Shown here: positions 22,181 through 32,275 of the stretch, one piece after another
Layout: each line of letters begins with the position of its first letter
How positions within the stretch are numbered: the stretch's first letter is position 1
Source: Prorocentrum cordatum
Lineage: Eukaryota; Sar; Dinophyceae; Prorocentrales; Prorocentraceae
NCBI GenBank assembly: GCA_963575745.1
Contig: CAUYUJ010020175.1
Location: forward strand, 1-64,000
Direction of reading: 5' to 3'
Length of the DNA: 64,000 nt
The notes under the pieces: model-generated
What the model was told of the DNA's origin: nothing
Seen by the model: the letters and a program-made list of their open reading frames with translations, nothing else
The model's database searches: none
Program-made: the position numbers and the translations under genes

Positions 22181-22229
22181 CTTTGACTTCCTCGCCATTT
22201 ATGACCCTGGAGCTTAACAAGTCAGCCTT

Positions 22230-22560
22230 CCAGATGAAAGGTGGGTGGTGTTCAAGATGTGGCCCTCGCCCTAGCGCCGCGCAAATTCGTTTTAATAACT
22301 TGAAAAAGCTTCACGGATTGAGGGCGGGCGGTTTTCAATATGTAGCTCTCGCCTTAGCGCCGCGCACACTCTTGTTTGACAGTTTGCAAGAGGGCGGTTC
22401 TGTTCAAAATATGGTTCTCGCCTTAGCGCCGCGCACATTCGCTTTGACCACTTGTTACAATAATGGCCAGGGTTTCACGGATTGAGGGCGGTTCCTTTTC
22501 AAAATGCGGTTCTCGCTTTAGCGCCGCGCACATTCGCTTTAAACATTTGCAAGGGTTTCA
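22230..22560 (+). repeat. 85-bp tandem array, second locus, about 4 units
   Basis: Same family and orientation as 221-905, with TTCAAAATGCGGTTCTCGC and GCGCCGCGCACATTCG cores. One unit is shortened around 22,385. It is followed directly by the 330-bp block copy 2. Confidence 0.92.
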
Positions 22561-22895
22561 CGGGTTCTCATGATCGGCGTACCGGAAATGTTTTTTTGGA
22601 GAGATTCAGGATTATGAGGGCGCAACAGTTACGTTGATTCGCGGTGCTGAAGTCCCAGGAATGGTGTTCTGGCACGATTTAAGATCGCCAAGACGCAAGA
22701 CGCAACAGTCAGGTTGATTCGGGGTGTTCGAATCCCGAGAATAATGTTTTGCTTCAGGGTCTTCAAACAGTTGTCTTCCAATGAGGCAGTTCCCTCAGTG
22801 GAAAGGAATCGTTCTACGGGCCTGTAAGGAGGGAGTTTGGAGGGAGGGTTTATTCCAGCATCGTTGATGACCCTTGGGTTTCTACTGGTCCTCCT
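22560..22895 (+). repeat. 330-bp dispersed block, copy 2
   Basis: Collinear with 896-1,225, including the run-in to (CTC)n, which here is only about 18 bp against about 690 bp at copy 1. That difference shows that the triplet tail, not the block, varies in length. A TTCGAATCCC string near 22,729 recalls a pol III B-box, but its partner in copy 1 does not keep it. Confidence 0.88.
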
Positions 22896-24700
22896 CCTCC
22901 TCCTCCTGCGCCCAGTGGGCTTCAGCCGCCCTGGGGGTGCCTCATCCGACGGGAGTGGCGGTGATGTCCGTGGCCAATCCACGAATTGAGTTTCGCCAGC
23001 CTCCAGACCCTGGATTTCCTATCCCACGGCTCCTCACACCCATCCGAAATCTTGTATACAAGAAGCAACTCTCGTGGACCCCCGCTTCCGCTGAAGAAAA
23101 TCAAAAACCTGGATTGGACCCTGGGCATTTTAATAGAGCTCCCCTTTTTTTCTGTAGAGCTTCGCATAGATGTACCTGGACTTCTGTGTGAGAAAAAGCT
23201 TCGATTGAAGTCCATCTTCTTGGCTCGGAATGTGCTTGACCCCAGGCAGGGGTGTATCCGATGTCCTCATCGTACACAAACTCGTGCAGCCACGGGGGCG
23301 CGGAGAGAATTCCTGCTCCGCGCGCCGCGGTCTGGGCCAAAGCGCTTGCCAGTCTCCCACGGGGGGCGCGATGCCAGAACAGACCCCGCTTCGCGCGTCG
23401 CGATGGGCGACGCGGAGGCGCGAAGACGGTCGCGCGTCGAGCGGCGCGGTGCTCGAAGTGGGGCGATCCAGATCAGCAGAGCCCATAGCGGGGGGGGGGG
23501 GGGCAGGCCGCGCGGCGGCCGCGTGCTGGGACGGGGTCCGCGTGCGTCGGGCGCCCCCCTCGAGCGCGGGAGACCCCGGGGAGGGGGCCCGCTCGTGGCC
23601 TCGGGGCACGGGCCACGGGATAGAGCAGCAAGCCAGCGCGCAGGCAGGAACGGCACGTCAAAAGACAAAGCGTTGGGAGCAAGGGCCGCCCCAGTTTCAG
23701 CAGTCTCTGGCTTCGCGGCCTCGTCAGAGCGGAGACCCTGTCGCGCGCTGCAGTCTTGGATGTGTGCGCCCCCCCCCCCGCCCCACGCCGCTATTGTGAG
23801 TTCACCGTGGCCGGGGAGCCCGCCGCCATTTCATTGGCCGTTCCCCGTGCTTGTTTCTTGCATGAGCTTGCGAGCTCCGACGCCTGTGAGCGCCTGCGCG
23901 CGTTTGCCAGCGTTTGCGAGCGCTCGGGCGTGCGCCTGGGAGGGGGTGCTTGGAGGTGCCCGCGAGCGCATGGGGAGGCGTGCAAGCGACTGGGAGCGCC
24001 TGCGAGCGCCCAGGAGCGCCCAAAGGCGCTTGAGGGCGGCTGCAAGCGTTCGGCGCTTGCGACCGCTTGTTCGATTGATGTTGTAGCCGTTGGTCGCCCG
24101 AAAAATTCGAGACTGATTCTGGCAAGGTCCCCTGCCAGTTTTACCTGGGAGTCTGAATTGATTGACTTGGGACGTTCGTCCCTGCCGCCGTCTAGTGACT
24201 GCTTTCATGTGCTCCCCCAGACGATAGTTTTTGTTTCGATTGGGAGTCCTTAAAATCAGCGTCTGGGCCCATGTTGCAGTCGAGATTCGAACACCGGCGT
24301 TTTGCCTTCTTTCCGCCTCTGGAGGCTTTTCGGCTTTTCGGGATTGTAGGATACCTCGGGAGACGCCCCTCTCTTTGGGAACTCCTCGCAGATCCAAGCG
24401 CGCCTGCGGCCAAAAGAGGTGGGTTGTTCAACGACGACGGTTCCCCACGGCAAGACTTCAAGCCCAGGTCAGGGGAGACATATCAATGGTCCCCCTGTGG
24501 TGAGCACGATCCAAAACGTGATGGCGAGGCATGAGGTATACACCACATCTCCTTCCACCGATTGGACCAGACCACAGCGCTTGACTGAACAGCGCGCCAG
24601 CGCTCGGCCCCCTCGGTCTCGCAGTAAGTGCAGGGGCAACACTGCAGGTGCAGGGGCGCTCCCCGCCCCCCCGGGGCTGCCACCAGGGAGCGCCACCGTC
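22896..24700. other. Mostly unique GC-rich DNA without a recognised gene
   Basis: Several open frames of 100-366 codons exist on both strands, but they overlap each other, are dominated by Ala/Arg/Gly/Pro and show no motif I know. A degenerate decamer repeat (GCGAGCGCCT type) fills 23,860-24,065. No gene can be supported. Confidence 0.45.
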
Positions 24701-24734
24701 GCCGCCCGCCAGCCTTTCTCATCCTTTCTCCCCC

Positions 24735-24935
24735 CCCCCCCCGTTCGGGCGGTTCGTCGTGGGGGGGTCGATCACCGGGGGGGGATAGACGGGGGGGGCG
24801 ATCAATGGGGGGGATCGAGGGTTGCAGGACGGGGCCCTAAAGTGGCCCTGAAACCCTTCTGGGGCCCTAAAGGAGCTCCCAAAGTGGCCCTGAAGTGGCC
24901 CTGAGGTGGCCCTAAAGTGGCCCTAAAGGCGCACG
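24735..24935. repeat. G-run cluster and 12-bp repeat
   Basis: At 24,752-24,825 several runs of 6-8 G on the + strand are spaced by 10-15 bases (GATCACCGGGG-like units), giving G-quadruplex potential. At 24,835-24,935 follows a degenerate unit of about 12 bp, AAGTGGCCCTGA. Confidence 0.7.
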
Positions 24936-25219
24936 AAACATTCACCCTTCTTCACCCCCCGTCCCTGACTTCGGGTCCGCCGTACTCTGGTCGACTTTCA
25001 GTTTGTCAATTCGTGTCGGAAGTGCACCCGAAAAGATGCGAACAATATTCCGCCTCAAATAAGTATGGCGGAGGTTTCCGTACATCCGCGGCGCAAACAG
25101 CGACGGCAAAGCGAAGCGGAAAAATGGGCACCCAAGGATCCTGAAAAGCGGAGTGGGAATCCCCGCTTTCTGACGAAGTCGCCCAACGCACGGCGGATCT
25201 GAAATCGGGGGCTTGCTGC

Positions 25220-25800
25220 CCCCCATGATCGGCGGCGAGCGAGGGGTAGACATGAGGAGGAAAAGGCCTTTTCACAGGGCGGCGGGGTTTCTCAGAAGCC
25301 CCCGCGCCTCCTGCGGAGTGCCCCCCGCCTCCTGGGAAGGCTCAGGACAAGCTCCTGGGCAGGCCGGGGCGGGGACTCCCGAGCCTTTGAGAAGGCCTTC
25401 TCCTTCGCGCGCCGCCGACATGCAGCAATGCCCTGCCCGCTCCCCGCGCCCACCCTCCGGACCGCAGCCGCCAGCGCCCCGGGCCCCGAGCGCCGCCGCG
25501 CCCCCGCCCTCCCGGCGCCATGCCGGCGCGCGCGGCCGGCGAGGAACGCGGCGCACCCGGCGGCGCCGCCGCGGCGCTGGTCGGCTACGTCGAGCGCATG
25601 CTGCCGCACGCGCTGAGGCCCTGAGCGGGCGGGGCTGTGCACAAAGAACCGCCGCCAGGAGGAGCGACTTTCGGAGACCTCGACGGGCGGTGGATGTGGA
25701 TGTGCTCGGGCCCGCTGGGGCCCAGGCGAGTGTCCGTGCCCACCGCCCGCCTGGGGTCCCACGACGTCGGTTCCACAGGCGGTGGATAGAATCTCGATTT
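25220..25800. other. GC-rich stretch with weak coding signal, unassigned
   Basis: Overlapping Ala/Arg/Pro-rich open frames on both strands. A + strand frame starting at the ATG at 25,519 (MPARAAGEERGAPGG) and a nearby stretch with a RWMWMCSGPLGPRR pattern look the most protein-like, but they are separated by a stop and match nothing I recognise. The call stays undecided. Confidence 0.25.
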
Positions 25801-26074
25801 AATCCTGGCTCGATCTGGCTCGGCCTATGGCGTGTCGCTGCCTCTCCAGAGAAAACGGAGCGCCACCTTGTATAGTTGGCGTTTCGCGCATGGCACGGCC
25901 AGACGGCGGGGGATACATGGATGTGTGGATCCCCGCCTCGCGCTGAGATCCGGGAGTTGCAGTCTGTTCCCGCCGGGCGTGGTCGCCCGGTGTCGGGCGC
26001 CCGGGCCCGCACAGATCGATATCCTGATCGTGGGCTTGTTTTCCACCACCACCACCAGAAGCTGGAGGGGGGAA

Positions 26075-26175
26075 GGACGTGGAGGAGGAGGAGGAGGAGG
26101 AGGAGGAGGAGGAGGAGGAGGGGGAGGGGGAGGGGGAGGAGGAGGAGGAGGAGGAGGAGGAGGAGAAGGAGGAGG
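26075..26175. repeat. GGA triplet tract
   Basis: About 100 bp of GGA with GGGGGA variants. From 26,176 to 26,800 the sequence is unique and no gene is seen. Confidence 0.9.
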
Positions 26176-26814
26176 ACCCTTTCCCCCTCCGACTTATGCT
26201 GGTGGTGGTGGAGGAAAACAAAGCCACCACCTGAGGGGGCTGGGACTGTCTTGATCTCCTTTTCAGGGGTATGCTCAAAGTGCGCTCGCCCTCGCACCGT
26301 CGGCTGTTCTTGGCCGGCCCGGTGCACCCGTCGATCTACATGTGCTATCCCGGGCGTTGTTGAATTGGTGCGTTTGTGTATTTGTTGTTCATTTATCTGC
26401 CAGACGTTGCAATTCCTTCGCAACGTCGGACCATTCGTGGTCAAAAAGGGGGAGGGATGCTGTTACCGCCGCTCGTGCGGGAGGGCCCTCCGTCGCCACG
26501 GCGGCGATGTCCTCGAGATTCTGGTCCGACTACATCCTGGGAGAGGGGGGAGGAGCAGCAGCGGTGCTTTGTTGTCGGGTGCTGCCAGGGGTGCCCCGGG
26601 CCCAAGGCGCCCCCAGGATCCCCAAGGATGCCCCCACAGTCTCCAGAGCACCCCTCACGAGGCGATGCCAAGAGCTCCAAAATTGAGCGAAAAGCTGGGG
26701 ACACCTTGAGCCAGGGGCACCTGTAGCATCCCCCGATGCTGTCCCTTCACAGGATAGACCGGGCCCTGGCAGGCGGCACGGTCGAGCGGTACGTCTGCCC
26801 GCTGCACGAGGTTC

Positions 26815-27003
26815 GCGGGCGAAAAACGTATCCGTATCCGCGGCTTCGCGGGCCGGGTCCCTGGGCCGCGACCCCGCGGATGCGGGGCGTTCTCTCGCGG
26901 ATGCCCCGCGCGGAACGTATTTGTGCGACCGCGTATCCGGGATCGCGCCCCAGAGTCCAGACCGCGAGGGCGCGGATACTGATACGTTCGCTGCTCGTCA
27001 GAG
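26815..27003. repeat. 190-bp dispersed repeat, copy 1
   Basis: Collinear with 53,722-53,914: shared CGTATCC-CGGGC start, GCGACCCCGC, GGGGCGTT, a CGCGCGGAACG/GCGTCCGTGCGACC region, GCGCCCCAGA-TCC-GACCGCGAGGGCG and an end at CGTTCGC-GCTCGT. Local palindromy is high. Nothing coding is evident. Confidence 0.85.
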
Positions 27004-27065
27004 GTGGACATGTTGCCGTCGTCGTCGTCGTCGTCACCGTCATGCCTCCGTGCCTCCCTACCTTC

Positions 27066-27095
27066 AAGTCGGGCGTGTCCCTCTACAGGAGGAAT
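27066..27095 (+). repeat. Solitary end of the TIR element (AAGTCGGGCGTGTCCC)
   Basis: This matches the left terminal inverted repeat of the elements at 44,631-44,781 and 48,108-49,214 over about 27 bp, ending CTCTACAGGAGGAAT. No second end in inverted orientation is seen nearby; instead the sequence passes into a CAACCAGCC-type repeat (27,105-27,240). Confidence 0.7.
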
Positions 27096-27104
27096 CGAAA
27101 CCAA

Positions 27105-27240
27105 TTGCCCTAGCCAGCCCAACCAGCCAACCCAACCAACCAGCCACCTAAGCAACTCAACCGGCTCAACCAGCCCAACCAGCCACCCCGCAACCCCAGC
27201 CAACCCGCCACCCCGCCAACCCGCCCACCCCCGCCGTCTG
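27105..27240. repeat. CCAACCAG 8-9-bp minisatellite
   Basis: Degenerate CAACC(A/C)GCC units, C-rich on the + strand, directly after the solitary TIR end. No ORF of interest. Confidence 0.85.
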
Positions 27241-27436
27241 CCCTCCGTCACCGTCGAGAGGGGGGGGAAGTGTTTCTTACAAGCGAAAACCACAAAAATC
27301 ACCCTCCCGGGGTCCGGCGGGACAGCGGGGGGAGGGGAAATCGCGCCGTACTACGCGGGAGCGGGATTCGCGCCCGAGGTGCCCAAAGACGATTTGGGGC
27401 CTCAAATGCGACACTGTCGTCACTTGATTTCCTTTC

Positions 27437-27770
27437 ACCGCGCCCCCCTTCTCAACGGAAAGGCTCCCATCCGTAAAACTGTTGTCATTTTTCAGCCCCC
27501 GCGAGAGGCTTCTTAGAGGCCCCCAGAGGCTCCAGGAGGGCCCATGGCGGCCTCGGGAGTGCCTAGGAGACATCCGGAGGGCCCCAGGAGGACCCACTCT
27601 GCACCGCGCCCCCCTTCTCAACGGAAAGGCCCCCATGCGTGAAATTGTTTTCATCATTCCGCCCCCGCGAGAGAGTTCTTAGAGGGCCCACGGAGGCTCC
27701 AGGAGGGCCCATGGCGGCCCAGGGAGAGCCCACGAGATCTCAAGAGCCCCCCCGAGGACCCACTTTGAAT
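27437..27770. repeat. 165-bp tandem duplication
   Basis: Two units starting at about 27,437 and 27,602. Both begin CGCGCCCCCCTTCTCAACGG and continue through CCCCCGCGAGAG, TTCTTAGAGG, GGAGGCTCCAGGAGGGCCCA and a GAGGACCCACT end. Degenerate 12-15-bp sub-repeats of AGGCTCCAGGAGGGCCC type continue to about 27,905. Confidence 0.85.
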
Positions 27771-27909
27771 TACACTCAGGGAGCTCCAGAGGGCCCAGGA
27801 GGCTCCAAGAGTCCCCAAGAGGCCCCGAAGACCCCAAACAGGCCACAGGACCCCCAGCACGCTCTAGGAGAGCCACGGCGACACCAAGAGGCTCCAGGAC
27901 GGGCGTCAT

Positions 27910-28170
27910 TCCCTCTCCTCCTGCTGCTCGTCGTCGTCATCCTTGTCCTCCTCCGTCCTGCTTCAAATCCTTCCTCCCCCTCTTCCTCCTCCTTCTCCTC
28001 CTCTTTCTCCTCTTCCTCCGCCACCTCCTCTTCCTCCTCTTCCTCCTCCTACCTCATCCGTAGCCTCGATGGCTCCGATAGCGCCGTGCGCGAGATCCGC
28101 CGCCTCCCCATCCGTCCTCCTCCCTCCTCCCTCCTCCTTCCCTCCTCCCTCCTCCCTCCTCCCCTCTCTC
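27910..28170. repeat. CTC/TCG triplet-rich tract
   Basis: Pyrimidine-rich CTC, TCG and CTT triplets with a unique 60-bp island near 28,055-28,110. No gene is recognised. From 28,170 to 28,500 the sequence is unique and unassigned. Confidence 0.8.
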
Positions 28171-28505
28171 GGGAGCGTCACAAAGAGGCCCTCCGAGGAT
28201 AATTTCACGACAACAAGGGCGCCGACCCGATGAACAGACACCACGTCGGGGCTCTGGGAACGGAGTCGAAAACGAAACCTCGAATAACTTAGTCTTCGAT
28301 GTTCGGAGCATTTTTCTGACCACCTGCGAGCCTTGTGGCAACTTCCGAGAGCCTCAGGGGTGGACGTCTGGCGCAAGAACACGAGTGGAGGAGGAGACAA
28401 CACGACGCTTGGTTTCTACCCCCGTGAGGGGCGTTACAAGGTACTAAAAATTAGCCTGGCGAAGGACCCAACCATATGCAGTTGTGAATGCCGCAATTGT
28501 GCTGG

Positions 28506-29280
28506 GTGGTGGCGGACGCATGCGGGCGGTGCCACTGGGACCTTCGGTGGAGCTCCCTATGGGGCCACGAAGCGCTGTATTGGGTGGGCGAGACGCGGTC
28601 AGCAAGGGCTGCGCTGCGTGGTGGCGGACGCATGCGAGCGGTGCCACTGGGACCTTCGGTGGAGCTCCCTATGGGGCCACGAAACGCTGTACTGGGTGGG
28701 TGAAACGCAGGCAGGGAGCAAGAGCTGCGCAGGGTGGTGGCGGACGCATGCGGGCGGTGCCGCTGGGACCTTTGGTGGAACTCCCTATAGGGCTACGAAG
28801 CGCTGTTCTGGGTGGGTGAAGCGCAGGGAACAAGGGCTGTGCTGGCTGGTGGCGGACGCATGCGGGCAGTGCCACTGGGACCTTTGGTGGAGCCCCCTAT
28901 GGGGCCACGAAACGTGCGAGGGGTGTGCCAGAATGGGGGGTGGAACCGCATGCGGGCGCAGCCACTGGGGCCTTCGGTGGAGCTCCCTATGGGGCCACGA
29001 ATCGTGCGAGGGGTGTGCCAGGATGGGGGGTGGAACCGCATGCGGGCGCAGCCACTGGGGCCTTCGGTGGAGCTCCCTATGGGGCCACGAAACGTGTGAG
29101 GGGTGTGCCAGAATGCGGGTGGAACCGCATGCGAGCGCAGCCACTGGGGCCTTCGGTGGAGCTCCCTATGGGGCCACGAAACGTGTGAGGGGTGTGCCAG
29201 AATGGGGGTGGAACCGCATGCGAGCGCAGTCACTGGGGCCTTCGGTGGAGCTCCCTATGGGGCCACGAAACGTGTGAGGG
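28506..29280. repeat. Two-phase minisatellite, 115-bp then 90-bp units
   Basis: Four units of about 112-118 bp (starts near 28,506, 28,618, 28,736 and 28,850) change into four 90-bp units (near 28,939, 29,030, 29,120 and 29,209). All share a CTTCGGTGGAGCTCCCTATGG core and a GCATGCG core. A 314-codon + frame runs through it, but only because 90 is a multiple of three; I do not call it a gene. The array ends in an assembly gap. Confidence 0.92.
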
Positions 29281-29380
29281 NNNNNNNNNNNNNNNNNNNN
29301 NNNNNNNNNNNNNNNNNNNNNNNNNNNNNNNNNNNNNNNNNNNNNNNNNNNNNNNNNNNNNNNNNNNNNNNNNNNNNNNN
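29281..29380. other. Assembly gap (100 N)
   Basis: Exactly 100 N between the 90-bp minisatellite and the TAC triplet field. The real distance is unknown. Confidence 0.99.
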
Positions 29381-29510
29381 CTACCTTTACTACTGCTACT
29401 GGTACTACTACTATTAGTAGTACTACTACTACTGCGACTACTACTACTACTGCTACTATTATGGCTACTAGTATCACTACTGCTACGATTACGGCGACTA
29501 CGACTACTAT

Positions 29511-29548
<38 letters not shown>

Positions 29549-29837
29549 TTGCTACTACTGCTGCTACTACTACTACTACTGCTACTTCTACGATTACTAG
29601 CACTACTACTACTACGACTGCTACTACTACTACTACTACTACTACTATTACTACTACTACTACTGCTACCACTATTGCTACTACTACTACTACTACTACG
29701 GCTACTTCTGTCACATCTATTACTATAGCTTTTACCACTACGACGGTTACTACCTACGACTCCCACGACCTACTACGAGTACTACTACTACGACTGCGAC
29801 AACTATTAGTGTAACTACTACTGGTACTGCCACTACG

Positions 29838-29881
<44 letters not shown>

Positions 29882-30139
29882 GACTACTACTACTACTACT
29901 AAAAACTATTGCTACTGCTACTACTACTACTACTACTACTATTGCTTTTACGATTACTACTACTACTATTACTACTACGACTACTACTGCTACTACTACC
30001 ACTACGACGGTTACTACTACGACTACCACGGCTACGACTGCTACTGCGACTATTCTTATCACTACTACGACTACGACTACGACTACTACTACTACTACTA
30101 CTACTACTACTGCTACTACTACTACTACGACTACTACTG

Positions 30140-30186
<47 letters not shown>

Positions 30187-30537
30187 GCTACTACTACTAC
30201 CACTACTACAGTACTACTACTATTACTACTGTTGCTACTACGACTACGACTACCACCACCACTTCTATACTAGTACTACTGCTACTACGATTGCCATCAC
30301 GGCAACTACCGCTACTACTACTACTACTGCTACTACCACTGCCATTGTTATTACTAGGAATACGACTACGACTACTAGTTCTGCTATTGTTACTATTACT
30401 ACGACCACGACTATTACTACTACAACTATTACTACTACTACTTGTATTACGACGGCGACTACTTCTATTATTATTTCTACTGCTACGACTACTACGGCTA
30501 CTACTACGATTGTTATTACTATTACTACTACTACTGA

Positions 30538-30568
<31 letters not shown>

Positions 30569-30739
30569 GCTACTACGAGCATTTCCACCACTACGTCTAC
30601 TACTTCTACTACTACTACTACTACCACTACTACTACCACTACCACTACATTATTTCTTCTGTCACTACCACCATTGGTTTTATAACTACGACTACTACGA
30701 CGACGACTACTATCACCACTTCTACTACTACGGCTACGT

Positions 30740-30779
<40 letters not shown>

Positions 30780-30952
30780 CACCACTACTACTTTCACTAC
30801 TACTATTAGTATTACTGCTACGACTACTACCACTGCCGACTACTACTACTGCTACCACCACTACTACTACTGCTACTACTACTTCTACTGCTACTACTAC
30901 TACTACTACTATTACTCTTACTCTTACTACTAGGACTACTACTACTACCACT

Positions 30953-31009
<57 letters not shown>

Positions 31010-31024
31010 GCTACTACTGCTACA

Positions 31025-31055
<31 letters not shown>

Positions 31056-31089
31056 TTACTTCTACCATCACTTCTACCACCACTACTAC

Positions 31090-31131
<42 letters not shown>

Positions 31132-31188
31132 TTACTTCCATCACCACTTCTACCACCACTACTACTATTACTACTACTACCACTACGC

Positions 31189-31266
<78 letters not shown>

Positions 31267-31398
31267 TTGCTACTACTGCTACTACTACGACGGCGACGAC
31301 GACGAGGACGACGACGACGACGACGACTACTACTACTCTGGTTACTGCTACTATTACTGCTACTATTAGGGCGATTGCTACTACTATTATTATTTGTG

Positions 31399-31466
<68 letters not shown>

Positions 31467-31493
31467 GCTACTACGACTACGACTAAGACTACG

Positions 31494-31545
<52 letters not shown>

Positions 31546-31546
31546 T

Positions 31547-31611
<65 letters not shown>

Positions 31612-31632
31612 ATTCTACTTCTACTACTACTA
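29381..31632. repeat. 2.25-kb TAC/ACT triplet field
   Basis: About 750 imperfect TAC triplets with GCT, ATT, ACG and CCA variants and a short GAC island at 31,290-31,325. All three frames stay open on both strands over hundreds of codons (poly-Thr, Tyr, Leu, Val, Ser), purely from the repeat. Nothing else is embedded in it. It abuts the minus-strand element at 31,633. Confidence 0.95.
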
Positions 31633-31817
31633 GAGGGTCTCGTGCACCACATCACCACGGCTCAACCACCTTGGGAAGAGCGTCCTTGTGGCTGCCTCAT
31701 TGCCAGTATGTAGCGGGCACCACTTCTGGGTGAAAGGGTGGGTGACGTGCATGCAGCGGCAGGCGCTTATCCGAGGGCAGCTGGTCCCTACGGCCCAAAG
31801 TGAAGCGCCAGCGGCGG

Positions 31818-32040
31818 TGCAGCAGCACACGGGGCGACCCCAGTACCGCCATCGAGGCCATCTAGCGCAGGAAGGCGCGAGAGGAGGCCAGGATGGCAAG
31901 CCAAAATGGCTAGGCGCCCAGCGGCGTCGCGGCAGCACACGGGGCGACCCCAGCACCGCCAGCGAGGCTCACGAGCGCAAGTGGGCGTGAGATGAGGCCA
32001 AGATGGCAAGCCAATTGGCAGGCCAGGGTGGCTAGGTGCA
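31818..32040. repeat. 108-bp tandem duplication in the 3' region of element 2
   Basis: Two units, each with GGCAGCACACGGGGCGACCC near its start and GATGGCAAGCCAA near its end. Each contains the near-palindromic GGGGCGACCCC. The first holds, on the minus strand, TAGCCATTTTGGCT (31,899-31,912), 14 bases identical to the core of the dinoflagellate spliced leader. Confidence 0.75.
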
Positions 32041-32275
32041 CAGAAGACCGCACGCAGAGCGGAGGCTAAAGCAACAGGCGATGCGGCGCGAGGGGGGTAC
32101 CACTGTGGGCACGCCGCGCTCGCGGGTAAGGCGGCGTTGCTGCAGCTGGGGCGTAAGCAGACCTACAGGTTCAGCGCCTCTGAGAGTGGCAGGCACGAGA
32201 CCTTGGCATGGACTCACGTAGCCTCCCCGAGGGCATAGAAGTATCCGATGCTGTGGGCCTGCTGGGTTTCATCAT

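Noticed and set aside
22725-22740. Pol III B-box-like TTCGAATCCC
   Set aside because: No matching A-box or cloverleaf, and the collinear copy near 1,055 lacks it.
28333-29277. 314-codon + frame with repeated GTFGGAPYGATKR-like or WSSLWGHE-like units
   Set aside because: It follows from 90-bp units being divisible by three. The earlier 112-118-bp units shift frame, and three frames per strand look alike.
29381-31632. Poly-Thr/Leu/Val/Ser frames
   Set aside because: Pure TAC triplet artefacts, open in all six frames.
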